Positions 11,970 through 24,351 of a DNA stretch of 64,000 bases are shown here, piece after piece. The stretch lies in the NCBI GenBank assembly GCA_905221605.1, contig CAJNDS010002345.1, positions 1-64,000 on the forward strand, read 5' to 3'. A program made the translations under genes and the position numbers. The first letter of the stretch is position 1; each line of letters begins with the position of its first letter. The notes below the pieces were generated by a model, which worked only from the letters and a program-made list of their open reading frames with translations, had not been told where the DNA came from and ran no database searches. This DNA comes from Symbiodinium natans. Lineage: Eukaryota; Sar; Dinophyceae; Suessiales; Symbiodiniaceae.

Positions 11970-14900
11970 ACCCTAAACCCCATACTAGGCCCTCATACTG
12001 AAGCAACCCTAAACCCTAAACCCTATAACCCTAAACCCTAAACCCTATAACCCTAAACCCTACCCTAGGCCCTCTACAATTTCTATACTGAAGCCAGTCC
12101 CAGCATCTCAGCTCAGGGGAGGCTGGAAAGCACATAACCATGGCCTCAGGATGTGAGAAGGCTTTGCGGTATAGGGTTTAGGGTTTAGCGGATAGGATTT
12201 CGGGTTTAGGGTTTAGGGTTTAGGGTTTACGGTTTAGGGTTTAGGGTTTAGGATACAGGTGGATGTTTTTGACATTTGGGCTGGGATTGCTGGCTAATAT
12301 TGCCCTCTAACCTGCAGTCTTCTTGCGCGTGTATGTGCGGCGCTCGCTATGATCACTAAAACAATAACCCCGACAGCCTTTCACACACCCTGGCCAACCC
12401 CCTCTTTTGGGCTTGGGGTTTTGCAAAGCTTGTCGGGGCTAGTGCGGCACACTTGTTTCTCCGGTCCCGCGCCTAGGTTGCAGCGAAGAGACATGGGCAA
12501 ACAATCATGGGTGGAAAAGGAAAATACGAAACTAAGAAACTTCGCTGTGATAGTTTCAAATGCTCAGGAATCCGAAACTCAAAACCCTGAACCCTGTACC
12601 CTAAACCCTCAACCCTCAACCCTAGACCCCAAACTCTAAACCCTAAACCAAAATTTGAACTGTGGTAGGGCACCTAAAGCACCTCCACGGACAGATGGCG
12701 GTTTAGGGTTCAGGCTTTAGGTTGTAGGATCGATGTGCCAATGCAAGGGTTTAGGGTTTAGGGTTTAGGGTTTAGGCTTTAGGGTTTAGGGTTTAGCGTT
12801 TAGCGTTTAGGGTTTAGAAGCTGACACCCGAACCTCAGACCTGACTCGTGTCGTCCGGAGTTCAGATCCACTCTCAGGTGTGGGTTGGGGTTGAGGGGTC
12901 AGGGTTTAGGGTTTAGGGTTTAGGGTTCAGGGTTCAGAGTTTAAGGTTCAGGGTTCAGGGTAGAATTAGAACCCAGGCTTTGAGGCAATGCCGCAGTACA
13001 AGCCCTGTACAAGCCTTTCACCCAAGGGCCGGGTTCTTTTGGTCCTAGGTCAGGACCTAACTTACGATTTGGACTTCGGGAGTTTAGGAGGTTCCCCCAA
13101 AAGCCTATAAACCCTTTCCCCCCCCCACCCGCTCCCCCCCTCCCCAAACAAGCCTAAAACCCTAAACCCTAAACCTTAAACCCTTATTAAAGCCTTAGAA
13201 CCAAGGCAACACCGCAAGCCGAGGCGCTCGTGCGAACATCAAAACTTTTCCGTGCATCTGCTGGATGGGAACTTGGTACTCCCGGCCTTGGCTCTTCAGC
13301 AGATGAAGACATCTGTTTGGGGTTTAGGGTTTAGGGGTTAGGGTACTCGAGTGCGTGGTTTCTGGCGTGACACAACAGGGCGTTGGATGAACTGTGGCGC
13401 CCGTGAGGACCCAGGCTCCTGAGCCCGAAACCCTGAAAACTCAGCTCCTGCTCCTCTGAACATATAAACCCTAAACCCTAAACCCTAAACCCTAAACCCT
13501 CTACCAATACCCGAAACCTTACAGCGGCCTGTAGAGGACACAACGGAACTCCCATCGCTTCGCCGGTTTAGCAGAGCTAGTTGGCAAAATGAACCCCGCC
13601 CAAAAGAAGAAGTGAACAGGGGCCAACCCAATCCCCCCCGACCTTCAACACGGGCTCCCACAGCCCTGCCAGACCCAGGACAGGAGTAACCTAGGAATAA
13701 GAAAAGGGCACCCTTTTTGGGTTTAAGGGGACTACAAGGGATCCCAGCCCTAAAAAAAAATGAGGACCTGCTCCGGGTCCTAGCCCTAAACCCTAAACCC
13801 TAAACCCCAAACCCTAAACCCTAAACCCCTGAGCTCTGAGGCTAGGCACCAGCCAGGCGCCCGAAGCGAGTGAAGTAGACACGGCACCACTGCTCAACGC
13901 AGGGGACCTCTGCCTCGCCACACGAGACGTCTCCCCTTCCTCCCCTGATCGTTTCTACCCTCCTACACCCTAAACCCTAAACCCTAAACGCTAACCCTAA
14001 ACCCTAAACCCTAAAAAATCAACCGACAGCCGTCGATGCCGAAATCGTCAACCCTCAACCCTCAACCCTTAACCTACACCCTACCCCAGACGAGCTTGAG
14101 CTAGTGGGGGTTTGACACCTGCCACAGCAGGACCCCTGTCAAGAACTCCCACAGCCAAAGCCCTGAAGACATCCAGATCACTGAATCCTGTTCCTGGCAG
14201 CCTAAACCCTAATCCCTAATCCCTAAACCCTAAACCCGAAACCCTAAACCCTAAACCCTAAACTCTAAACTCTAAACCCTAAACCCTAAACCCTAACCCC
14301 GAACCCTACACCCTAAACCGTTTCTGTAAGCATGCCGCCTGGTGCTTGGGGGAGTTTAGGGTTTAGGGTTTAGGGTTCAGGGTTTAGGGTTTAGGGTTTA
14401 GGGTTCAAGGTTTAGGGTTTAGGGCAGTTTAGGGTGTAGGGCCTGTAGGGCTTGGGGTTTAGGGTGTTTCGGGCTTAGGGTTGAAGGTGTTGAAGTGTTT
14501 GTCAGGGTTTTGGAAGATGTTCTGAAGGGCTTCAAGGCTGAAGGCACTAGCTCCGACCGTCGGGAATCATCGAACGGTTTTGGGCTGAGTAAATACCCTA
14601 AACCCTAAATACCCTAAATACCCTAAATACCCCAAATACCCTAAACACCCTAAACACCCTAAACCCTAAACCCCATACCCCAAATCCCAAACCCCACCTG
14701 CCTGCCAATCCAGGGCCTTCAACACCGTCTTCTCGTGCGATGCGAGAGTTCGGTTCGACACTTCCTGCAGGGACGTGAGCAAATTTTTCATGTAGTGCTC
14801 ATGCCCGAAACCTCTGGCCGCAAACCCTAAACCCTAAACCCTAAACCCTAAACCCTAAACCCTAAGCCCTAAACCCTAAACCCTAAACCCCGAAACTCAA

Positions 14901-15640
14901 AATCCTGATCGAAACCTCAACCCTGAACGCCCTAAGCACCCCTAAGCCCGAAACCCGCAAGGTTCGGCGTTTGGGGAATCCGCTGTACCAGTGCCTTTGG
15001 TTCCGGGTACTAAAAAGAAACAAAAATGGTGCACCTTTCTTTTCGGCTAGGCAGCCCGGCGAGGGATTCGGGTTTTTTGGGTCTACGCCCGAAGTCCTAA
15101 ACTCTAAACCCTACTGAGTAGTAGAGCATCCGAGTAAAGGAGCTCTGAGATTCGAACTAGAACCAAGACCATAAACCCTAAACCCTAAACCCAAGGCTCA
15201 CAGCCTCAACCATCTTCGCCGTCAAAGAGATTGACCAGGGAGGGTTCAGGCTTGAGTTGAACTCTTGCCCTAAAACCCCCTCAAACCCTAACCTCCAAAC
15301 CCTCAAACCCTAAAGCCTAAACCCTGAAACCCCTAAAATCCCAAAACCCAAAGCCCTGAAACCTAAAATCCAAAAACCCCAAAAACATAAACCCTAAACC
15401 CTAAAACCCGAAAGCCCTGATCCCCAAAAAGACCTGAGCGCGGGACCGAAGTTACGCAGTTCTGCGTGGACTCCAGCCACGTCGAAAACTCCTTCGTGGG
15501 TTGATCGTGGGCTAGCCATCAGGTCCCTGCTATTGCGTTAGAATTGGGGTTTAGGGGGATTGGTGTTTAGGGTTTAGGGTTTAGGACTAGGGTCTAGGGT
15601 TTAGGATTTGGGATTTAGGGTTCAGGGTTAGGGCCTAGCT
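11970..15640. other. Islands and telomere-like arrays
   Basis: CCCTAAA arrays at 11966-12063, 13465-13500, 13785-13830, 13967-14020, 14205-14320, 14590-14690 (with CCCTAAATA variants) and 14822-14890; TTTAGGG arrays at 12172-12250, 12747-12815 and 12900-12960. Short AGGGCACCC-type hairpin remnants lie at 13690-13760 and 14995-15060, resembling the element family found in the ankyrin intron 53548-53658. No gene could be resolved. Confidence 0.55.
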
Positions 15641-15658
15641 TGTCTTTGCCAGCGCTGA

Positions 15659-15814
15659 GTGACGAAAAAGCCTTCGAAAGACACTTTGGAGATAAACGCT
15701 GCTTTTGAGGGGCCGGTTCTCGAGAGAGCAATTGAAAGCCAGAAGGACAAAATTGCACAATGGTTGGCGTCTTTATCGGCCCCCTTTTCAACATCGACCT
15801 CGCAAGCGAGCTAA
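15659..15814 (+). CDS. Candidate exon with helical C-terminal peptide
   Basis: An open frame of 51 codons follows a TGA and ends in TAA at 15812-15814. The second half begins after TTTGAG|G, a plausible acceptor, and reads as an amphipathic helix (VLERAIESQKDKIAQWL) followed by a Ser/Thr-rich tail. No ATG is present, so it would be a terminal exon. Two other frames over the same bases are also open (plus 15705-15893, minus 15615-15830), so confidence is limited. An introner-like remnant follows at 15845-15957. Confidence 0.27.
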   Translation: MTKKPSKDTLEINAAFEGPVLERAIESQKDKIAQWLASLSAPFSTSTSQAS

Positions 15815-15844
15815 ACTTGAGAGTAGTCAACCCCTAGGTTGCCC

Positions 15845-15957
15845 GGTAGCCTCGGATGAAAAAGGGTGCTCCTTTTTGCTTCAAGGTGTTTAGAAGGGAA
15901 CCTAAACCCCCAAAAAAAGGGAATCAGGGCACTACTGGGCATCCCAGCCCCTAGGGG
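15845..15957. mobile_element. Introner-like element remnant
   Basis: Contains GCCCGGTAGCC, AAAAAGGGTGCTCCTTTTT, AGAAGGGAACC and a closing AGGGCACTACTGGGC. This is the same order of motifs as in the intron 53548-53658 and at 48663-48840. Non-coding and diverged. Confidence 0.5.
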
Positions 15958-18900
15958 GGTTGCCCTGAGCCCGAAGCCCGAAGCCCTAAGCCCTAAACCC
16001 CAAACCCTAAACCCTAAACCCTAAAACCTGGACCGCTTCAAGGCCGTGAGTTTGGGTGAAAGGTTCAGGCTCTTTAGGGGCATGCTGAGAGACATGAACC
16101 CTTGATCCGACACCCTCAAGCCCTCCAAACTGCGACCCAAACTTTGGGAAACCCTCACTTCTAAGCCTTTCAACCCTAAACGCGAAACCCAAAGCCCTGT
16201 AAACCCAAAACCCTAAACCCTGTAAACCCTCAACCCTACAAACCCTAAGCCTTTAAACCCTAAACCCTAAACCCTAAACACCCTTTTGGGAAGGGCAGGC
16301 GCGCACCTTGATCACGTGCATCTGGGGGCTCCTAGGCATCCAACACATGAGGCTTTGCGAGAAGAGAAAAGGGGGTGGACAAGAAGCAAAACATATGGAG
16401 GTTTCGGGTTTAGGGTTTAGGGTTTAGGCTTTCCGAAATTAGGGGTACCCTTTCTGGGGGTCCCTTTAGATCCTATTCGATTTGGGTTATTTTGGGAAAC
16501 ACCCATATAACACTAGGGTGCGTCTGCAACCCTCTGGAAAATGGCTCCCGGTGTGATCTTAGCACCCCCAAAAAAGTTGAAGCACAAAGTATCCCCCGGG
16601 CCTCACTACTACCCCCAACGAGGGCCCTCCAATGGAAGGATCCTAGAACAAAGCCATGCGCGACCAGGACGCTCGCTGACCATGGGCATTGCCATGCTGG
16701 AGGCGCACTTGATGACAAGCCTGGCATACGCCCTAAACCCGAAAGCCCTAAACCCTCAACCCTAAGCCCTAGACTCTAAACCCGAAACCTTAAACCCTAA
16801 ACCCTTAGACCAAAAACAGAGTCTTTAGAGCGCGATGGGTGGGGGGTATTCAGACACATCATCCTCTTAGGGTTTAGAGCCTCTTAGGGTTTAGAGTTCA
16901 GGGTTTAGGATGGGCGTGGCATGGTTGGGGTCGAGGGTCTAGGATTCAGGGGTTTGGGGTTCCCTAAACCCTAAACCCTAAACCCTACACCCGAAACCCG
17001 AAACCCTAAACCCTAAACCCTGAACCCCAAACCCTGAACCCTAAACCCTGGGCTTTGTTGGATCGACACAGCGCCCCTCCCCCAAAGGCCTTGTCAAACA
17101 CGCGCAGGTCAGCGGCAGCCTTGTGCTGGCGGAGTCTGATGCAAAAGCCTAACCCTAAACCCTAAACCCTAAACCCTAGACCCTAAACCCTCAAACCCTC
17201 AAACCCTCAAACCCTCAAACCCTCAAACCCTCAAACCCTCAAACCCTCAAACCCTCAAACCCTCAAACCCTCAAACCCTCAACCCCAGACCCTAAACCCT
17301 AAACCGTGGTAGCCCTAAGGGGTTTGGGATTCATGGTCCGAAGTTGGAATTTCGGGCTTATGGGGCTGAGGGCTTAGGGGTTTAAGGTTATTGGGGCGGA
17401 GGGGCTGAAAGGTTAGTTTGGGGGCGGGGGGGGAAACCCTGAACCCTGAACCCTGAACCCTGAACCCTAAACCCTAAACCATAAACCCCAGGGGGTGGGG
17501 TGGGGTGGGTGGCGGCAGCCAGGCTGCTGTTCCAATCGGTAGTCGTTGCTTGCCGTGAAGCGATCAAGAAGAAGTGCCGCCTGCAGGGTGTTCGCTTTAG
17601 TCTGAACCCTAAACCCAAAACCCTAAACCCAAAACCGCGAACCCTAAACCCTGAACCCTGAACCCTAAACCCTCAACACTGAGGATCAATCCATCCAGCC
17701 CCCTCTGCGCGCCTGAAACCAGGAGCTGTGGCCTGAGCTGTACGCCTGCCAGGGCTGCTACTTTCTGAGGTTTAGGCTAAACGGTTTGGGGTGCAGGGGA
17801 ATGGGCCCCTCAGAAAGTTGAGCAAGTTGAGGGGTTGGTGCTGCTATCCAAGAACCCAGCAGACGACGCCAAAACCCTCAGCCTGTGCCTAGTGTGAAGA
17901 GCTACATAGGACAAAGGGTCGCTTAGGGTTGCGTGTCCTCGTTTACACGACAGGGGTTTCGGTTTAGGGTGAGGGTTCATGAGACTCCAATTCCGAAACC
18001 CCTAAACTGCCCCCCTGCCTGAAGCATGTGGGAAATGCTACCTGGGACTGAGTTGCTAGATCCTCGTGTGGAAGGTGTTTAGGGGGTTTGGGATTTGGGC
18101 TGTAAACCCTAAACCCTAAACCCTAAGCCCTAAACCCTAAACCCTAAACCCTAAACCCGAAACCCCTCCACAGTTTAGGGTGTCCGTTTGCTTTACGAGC
18201 CTAGCGGATCCTAACCATGAGCCTGTAAGCTACCCTGAAATTAAAAAAACTATGTAAGTGTATGGGAACCCAAAAAAGGAACATATCTAAACGTCTAGAC
18301 ATGCTCAAAGGCCGCCTGGAGCATCTCCGGGCACCGTTCAATTCAACTTGGGAAGAAGAGTTTAGGGTTTAGGGGTTTTAAGGGTTTTAGGGTTTAGGGT
18401 TTAGGCCTATGCCTCAGGGCTGCGAGATGGGCCGGCTTGCACAATTAGAGTCCTTTGCGGGCCCGTATTATGAGGCTTCAGGTTTTGGGGGGATTTTGTT
18501 TGCCATTGCCGTGGCTGTAGGCGCTGGGCTGAGGGCTGGAGGAGGGCTTCGGACTTTGAGAATTGCTTTAAGTTGATAGGGCTTAGTACAGTAAGGTTTA
18601 GGATCCGCAGTTTAGGGTTCGTAGTTTCGGAAGGTTTAAGGTTTAAGGCTCAGGGCTCAAGGCTTTGTAGGCCTTTGGCCCTCCTTGCTGGCCAAGTGCG
18701 CAATGCCTTTGCACGGATTGATCCATCAAGTTGGCCTGGCGCATGGGCAGATTTGCGAGGGCGGAGAGTGTGGGGTTAAACCCTAAACCCTAAACCCTAA
18801 ACCCTTAAACCCTAGTTTTTGAATGTCAGACTGCGAAGAGAGGCAAAGAAAGAGTGAGGAAATGAACAGAAACGTCGAGTAGGCTTTAGGAGACAGACCC

Positions 18901-19370
18901 CAAGAAACCCTGAACCTTGAACCTTGTAACGCCTTGTAAGGGGCCTCTTGAGCAACGGACCCGGATTTCAAGCAACGTCCCCCCCTTTCCCCCCATCCCT
19001 GTCTGGAACTGAGCTCTTCAAAGTCACACCGCGGACTCTGTTGGCTTAGGGCTTAAGGCTTCAGCGTCTTTTTCAGGAGGCTTCTTCTCTAAAAGCCATA
19101 AGGGTTCAGGGTTTGAGGGTTGAGGGCTTAGAGGCAGATTCGCCAAGAAGCTTGAGGAGGAAAAGTGCACGAAAACAATCCTGGCCCCCATGGGGTCTTT
19201 TCTTCATCATTGCCCCCAGGGTGTCTTTCATCCTTGACCTCCCTACTAGTGAGTTTTTGTGTTTAGAGTTTGGCGTTTTCTGAGTTTAGGGGTTTCGGGT
19301 TGAGGGGGGTTAGGATGCAGAAGCCTCGCAGCCTGCTCAGAAAGCAGGCAGAGAACCCTCAAACCCTAAA
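15958..19370. other. Islands and telomere-like arrays
   Basis: Arrays at 16000-16025, 16195-16285, 16965-17050, 17150-17300, 17595-17680, 18105-18170 and 18775-18810. The stretch 17185-17287 is a homogeneous run of about 13 CCCTCAAA units. The large island 16440-16730 has overlapping 84- and 95-codon frames on opposite strands with no recognisable product. No gene resolved. Confidence 0.55.
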
Positions 19371-19379
19371 GGCCTAAAA

Positions 19380-19556
19380 CCCTGCCAACCCTGCCAACCC
19401 TACTAACCCTACCAACCCCACCAATCCTACCAACCCTACCAACCCTACCAACCCCACCAACCCTACCAACCCCAGCAACCCTACCAACCCTACCAACCCC
19501 AGCAACCCTACCAACCCTACCAACCCTACCAACCCTACCAACTCTACCAACCCTAA
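19380..19556. repeat. CCCTACCAA 9-bp tandem array
   Basis: About 19 units of CCCTACCAA with CCCTGCCAA and CCCCACCAA variants. It looks like a locally amplified derivative of the telomere-like unit. Read on the minus strand it yields Gly-Arg-Val or Gly-Leu-Val periodic peptides, which are artefacts. Confidence 0.93.
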
Positions 19557-19704
19557 ACTCTGAATCCCCGGTACCACCTGCCGGGACCGTTGGAAGCTGA
19601 TGTTGCAAGTCCTCGTCAACCTGCGCTGTGAGATGCAAGGGAACCAGGCCCTGCCCAGGGTTTAGGGTTTAGGGCTTAGGGCTTATGGTGTAGGGTCTGC
19701 ACCC

Positions 19705-19860
19705 CCCCCCCATGTACACACACACATACATTCGCACAAGTATACACATGCAAACATAGACATATAAAGACATGTAAATACATACATATAAATACATACA
19801 TATATAATCTTAAATATAGCAATAATATACTTCTAATATACTTCTAAATATGAATACCGG
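19705..19860. repeat. AT-rich degenerate CATA/ATAC microsatellite
   Basis: Low-complexity tract of CATACATA, ACATAT and TAATATACTTCTAA repeats, starting after a C-run at 19700. It stands out against the GC-richer surroundings. Confidence 0.85.
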
Positions 19861-19989
19861 TCATAAGGGTATAAACTTGGTGATTCCGTGGGCTCCTGAA
19901 TATTCCTTATGCATCTATGACCCCCTTCGGCCGGTCCAGCCCACAGCTGCCACCCTCAAGGCTCCTGTGCCACGTTTAGGGTGTTTGAG

Positions 19990-20102
19990 CTAAGGTTTAG
20001 GGTTTAGGGTTTAGGGTTTAGGGTTTAGGGTTTAGGGTTTTAGGGTTTTAGGGTTTTAGGGTTTTAGGGTTTTAGGGTTTTAGGGTTTAGGGTTTTAGGG
20101 TC
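19990..20102. repeat. TTTAGGG array changing to TTTTAGGG
   Basis: Seven perfect TTTAGGG units are followed by seven units with an extra T (TTTTAGGG), then a mixed end. The switch within one array shows local unit amplification. Confidence 0.95.
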
Positions 20103-20315
20103 CCGTCCCCCACATTAAAGGGCCCCTGCCACTGACACTCAAAAACAAGTGGAACACCACAGGCATCGCAAAGGCTGGGGGGACCCAACATCTGAAACGC
20201 GGTTGAGGGCTTCTTGAAGGGTTTAGGGCTTAATTGCTCCAGAGGGTTTGGGTTTAGGGCTTTAGGGCCTAGGGTCCCTGAGAATTAAGCGCCAAACGTT
20301 GCCATCGTTCGGCGC

Positions 20316-20391
20316 CTCCTTGAGAATGTCAAGAATCTCGGAGGAGGCACGTAGGCGGTGCAAATCCTCCTCCATTTCATCGGTGATGGTC
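20316..20391 (-). CDS. Candidate exon, acidic helical protein
   Basis: After the acceptor CTCAG|G a minus-strand frame gives 25 codons (TITDEMEEDLHRLRASSEIL and onward) and can end at a GC donor, GAG|GCGCCG. The same frame remains open to about 20285. The peptide is strongly amphipathic and acidic, unlike the low-complexity frames nearby. Telomere-like arrays lie on the upstream side (20410-20470) and further downstream. No family is recognised. Another open minus frame at about 20535-20645 could belong to the same gene. Confidence 0.33.
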
Positions 20392-21164
20392 CTGAGAACT
20401 AGGATGGCCCTTAAGGTTTAGGGTTTAGGGTTTAGGGTTTAGGGTTTAGGGTTTAGGGTTTAGGGTCTAGGGTCTGAACACATATTCCTGAATACGATAA
20501 TCGTAAACTCAACAAGGGAATATACAGAATGTCTCAAGGGCCTGCCGAGAGAAGCTTGGGTTTAGACTCAGACTTCAGGACATAGGGGTCTGAGGAACAG
20601 GGCTGCTTAGGAGAAGATCCGGGCTTCGCCAAGGCATCTTCTGTGGGGGGGGGGGGGTTTAGGGTTTAGGGTTTAGGGTTTAGGGTTTTAGGGACTTCCC
20701 AGGATTCCAAGCCCAGGGGAGTGACAGCACGAAGAAACCCGAACTGAGAGGCACAAAAGCCCCAAAACTTGCAGGTTACCCAAGAGTCCTCCAAAGGGAT
20801 TTGTATCATAAGAGCCTACAAAAGGCTGGGCTTTGGGGCTCTTGAACCCTAAACCCTAAGCCCTCAAATCTTGCCGAGCTACATCGGCTCGTACTGAGCC
20901 TCGGCCTCCGGTTGCGGGGTGCCTTCGGAGCAAGGGAGCTTTGAGGGTTACAGGCTTCAGGGTTATAGGGTTTAGGGTTTAGGGTTTAGGGTTTAGGGCT
21001 AGCCCAGTCTATCCTAAGATGCAAGCGTGCACCGTCACCTCTGGACGAGCAAGGCCAACTCCTACTTCCGAATTGTTCCAGGGTTCAGGGGTTCAGGGGC
21101 TTAGGGCTGAAGATTGGGGGGTCGAGGGTTTGGGTTCCAGGGCCCAAAGGGCTCCCAAAGTATG

Positions 21165-21325
21165 GACCCTAAACCCTAAACCCTAAACCCTATAAACCCT
21201 ATAAACCCTAAACCCTAAAAACCCTAAAAACCCTAAAAACCCTAAAAACCCTAAAAACCCTAAAAACCCTAAAAACCCTAAAAACCCTAAAAACCCTAAA
21301 AACCCTAAAAACCCTAAACCCTTGA
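21165..21325. repeat. CCCTAAAAA 9-bp tandem array
   Basis: CCCTAAA units change into about 13 nearly identical CCCTAAAAA units. The Gly-Phe-Leu periodic minus-strand frame here is an artefact of the 9-bp period. Confidence 0.95.
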
Positions 21326-21440
21326 GATTTTTGGTGTGAGCTTGCTGTGGGGGGGGGTGTCCCTTAGCACGTCGACCTGAAGCTTTCTCAGGCTCCCCAG
21401 AGCTCCCCAAAACCTAAACGGCTTCGAGTTTAGGGTTTAG

Positions 21441-21943
21441 GGTGTATAGAAGGGAAGCTCGCTGGTGCTAAAAGCACCCGGGCCGCTCGCTTGCGTTAGC
21501 ATGTAGTCCCACCCCAACCACCCAAACTATTCTCATTTAGGGTGTAGGGTTCACCCCCCAAACCCCCCTCAAGGGGGGCTTTCTTGCTTTTTACTTCTTT
21601 CAGAACTGTAAGAGCAGGGGTCCCAGCGGCCTCCTGGAGCCTTTGGGAGCATGTTAGTGGGTCTCGGGCTTTCGCGGAGCAAACCCGTTCATTTGAGTGT
21701 GAGGGGGTCGCAAAACGGCTGGGGGTCGCAGGGGCCTCGGCCGGCCCCTGCTCGGGTTTTGGGCTCCTAATTATATTAGGGCTGACGCGGGCTGACGCCC
21801 TAGGTCGGAGGCGTAGCTAGGCACTGCAGGCCCCGTCTACCGGGAGGCTTTACCCTCCCTCACCGTTCTGTGGAGACGCTCGGTCGGGGACCTCGGTCGA
21901 AGCCTCGAGCGCCCATGTAAATGGACAGCGGCGCTCTCGGCAG
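21441..21943 (-). repeat. Dispersed element, copy B (503 bp, inverted relative to copy A)
   Basis: Reverse complement of the element at 7791-8440. Both terminal ~100 bp match almost perfectly, while the interior is shorter and diverged apart from the GCAGGGGCC hairpin (near 21735-21760) and a partly conserved stretch next to the right end. Both ends again touch TTTAGGG repeats. Conserved ends with a free interior suggest a mobile or recombining cassette. Confidence 0.85.
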
Positions 21944-21991
21944 TTTAGGGTTTAGGGTTTAGGGTTTTGGGTTTAGGGTTGAGGATGAGGC

Positions 21992-22065
21992 CAAGTCGCT
22001 ATAGCCCTCATGCAGCGGCCGCTCCGGAATCGGCGCAGGCGAAGCCATCATGATAGCCACGTAGC
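21992..22065 (-). CDS. Candidate exon, unknown protein
   Basis: Opens after CACAG|G on the minus strand and gives 24 codons (YVAIMMASPAPIPERPLHEG and four more) ending at a GC donor, TTG|GCCTCA. It lies between two TTTAGGG-rich arrays. The acceptor/donor pattern matches the proven introns nearby, but there is no second exon to test the phase. Confidence 0.3.
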
Positions 22066-22081
22066 CTGTGGCGCAGACAAG

Positions 22082-22612
22082 GGTTTAGGGTTTAGGGTTT
22101 AGGGTTTAGGGTTGAGGGTTGAGGGTTTAGGGTTTAGGCGGTTTAGGGTTTAGGCGGTTTAGGGTTTAGGCGGTTTAGGGTTTAGGCGGTTTAGGGGGTT
22201 TAGGCGGTTTAGGGGGTTTAGGGGGTTTAGGGGTTTAGGGGGTTTAGGGTTTAGGCGGTTTAGGGTTTAGGTTTAGGGTTGAGGCGGTTTAGGGTTTAGG
22301 GTTTAGGGTTTAGGGTTTAGGGTTTAGGGTTTAGGGTTTAGGGTTTAGGCGGCTTAGGGTTTAGGCGGCTTAGGGTTTAGGCGGCTTAGGGTTTAGGCGG
22401 TTTAGGGTTTAGGCGGTTGGGGTTTAGGGTTTAGGCGGTTTAGGCGGTTTAGGCGGTTTAGGGTTTAGGCGGTTTAGGCGGTTTAGGCGGTTTAGGGTTT
22501 AGGCGGTTTAGGGGTTTAGGGGGTTTAGGGGGTTTAGGGTTTAGGCGGTTTAGGGTTTAGGCGGTTTAGGGTTGAGGCGGTTTCGGGTTTAGGCGGTTTA
22601 CGGTTTAGGGTT
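22082..22612. repeat. TTTAGGG / TTTAGGCGG mixed array
   Basis: About 530 bp made almost only of TTTAGGG and TTTAGGCGG units, often alternating as a 16-bp higher unit (GGTTTAGGCGGTTTAG), with a homogeneous core of TTTAGGG at 22280-22350. It is the longest uninterrupted telomere-like block in the window. Confidence 0.96.
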
Positions 22613-22619
22613 TCGAAGG

Positions 22620-24250
22620 CAGGCTCCTCATTGAAGTCAACCCACAGGCGGAACCCCAAATCCTCAGCCTCCCCTCCCCCTCCAAACCCTAAACCCTAAA
22701 CCTTAAACCCTAAACCGTAAACCAAAAATATGACATGCTTCCCGCTTGTTTCTTTCTTTGGGGGAAGCCTAGAGAGGATTTCTCTACATCAGCTTACGCT
22801 TCAAGGGCGGAAAGCTCAGGTGCAGGGGTAGGGTTTAGGGTCTAGGGTCTAGGCTCTAGGGTCTAGGGTTTAGGGTTGGAGTCTAGGGTCTAGGGTTCAG
22901 GGTCTAGGGCTTACCCTCCCTTCGCAGGCGCCTTTATAGTGTGCTTCCAAAGAGAGGTGCTACCTTTTTTTTGTGTGCCGCAGCACAATGCTGAGTGGAG
23001 CTCTGAGCCAAGAGCCGCCAGGAGAGTCACGGGGCTTCGGGTTACGAATCTTGAGACTGCCCCCCCCCTCCCCCCTCCCCCCCTTCTCCCAAGGTGTAGT
23101 CTCTCCACATCTGCCCCCAAATACCTCTTCCGTCCAAAGCCGGAAAAACACACAGGAGGGGGGAGGGGAGGGGGGAGCGATGTTCTACAGTACTACAGTG
23201 AGGGTACCCTATTCCTAAATTCTCTACTGAGAACCAGTAGGACTAAGTGACTAGGTTACCACGAACTATCCTCCACTTACTACACCCCTCTAGATCCACC
23301 CTAAGCTTCCTGAATCCGGGTCCAATCTGAGGCGGTGTTGGTGGTGGTCCTGCCCTTTTGGGTTTGGTTGGGGTTGAGGGTTGTGGGATAAGGGTTAACC
23401 CTAAATCCTAAACCCTAAAACCTGGACCCTAAACCAGAAACGCTGAGCCCGTTGGCGGGTGAGGGCTTGAAAGCTAAGAAGGGCATCACTTGACGGGTTT
23501 AGGCTCGGGTCTAGCAAGTTCATAGGCTCTGGAGGGTTTAGAGGCTTTGGGGAGTTCGGGGCTTAGGGTTGAGGGCTTAGGGTTTAGGGTTTTAGGGTTT
23601 TAGGGTTTTAGGGTTTTAGGGTTTTAGGGTTTTAGGGTTTTAGGGTTTTAGGGTTTTTGGGTTTTAGGGGTTTAGGGTTTTCGGGTTTTCGGGTTTTAGG
23701 GGTTAAGATTCTTTTGTTTGTCGTGGGGGGGGAAGCTTGCTCAGGGGGTTTGCGTCTGCGAGCTTGGGCGGGAGAAAACAAGACTAAGACTTGAGCACCC
23801 CGCCGAGCTCAAGCTCCAGTGTGCTCCAGGCCCTCAAGCCCTACACCCTAAACCCTAAACCCTAAACCCCAAACCCCAAACCCTAAAAAACTAAAAAACC
23901 CTAAGCCCTAAACCCTAAACCCTAAACCCGAACCTCCCTGTTGCTTGGGGGCCGACCAGAGCGCAGAGCATCCTCAGTCGGACTTGGCGCGTTGAAAGGA
24001 AGCCAAAACCCTAACACCCTAAAACACTTTAGGGTTTAGGATTTAGGGTTTAGGGTTTAACGCTTCTCACACCCTATTGCCCTAGAACCCTAAAACCCTG
24101 AGACGCTGTAACTCAGCAACCATAAACCCTAAACCTCAAGCCAAAAAGCGATAACCCAAGACCGAAAGGATCTTCAGCCTCCCGACCTACAGATTCGAGA
24201 AGGGTCCGTAGAATGTATTTACCTCCAAGAAGCCAACGCCTGCCTTTGTT
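22620..24250. other. Islands and variant telomere-like arrays
   Basis: TCTAGGG variant array at 22825-22910; an island 22915-23260 with overlapping frames on both strands (Pro-rich or Gly-rich, likely artefacts of C-runs); TTTTAGGG array of about nine units at 23577-23660 followed by TTTTCGGG variants to 23702; CCCTAAA at 23845-23935. No gene resolved. Confidence 0.55.
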
Positions 24251-24351
24251 CTTGGCAGCCCAGCAATCATGTCACAGTAAGGGCACCCTTCTCTTGGGGT
24301 TGGCTACTTTAAAGGGAGCCCAGAACCAAGAAAAGGGCACCGGGCTAGCAA
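24251..24351. mobile_element. Introner-like inverted-repeat element
   Basis: Begins CTTGGCAGCCCAGCAA, carries AAGGGCACCCTTCTCTTGG, GGTTGGCTACTTTAAAGGG and GAACCAAGAAAAGGGCACC, and ends GGGCTAGC. This is the same motif order as in the proven intron 53548-53658 and at 48663-48840. Imperfect terminal inverted repeats, non-coding. Confidence 0.65.
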
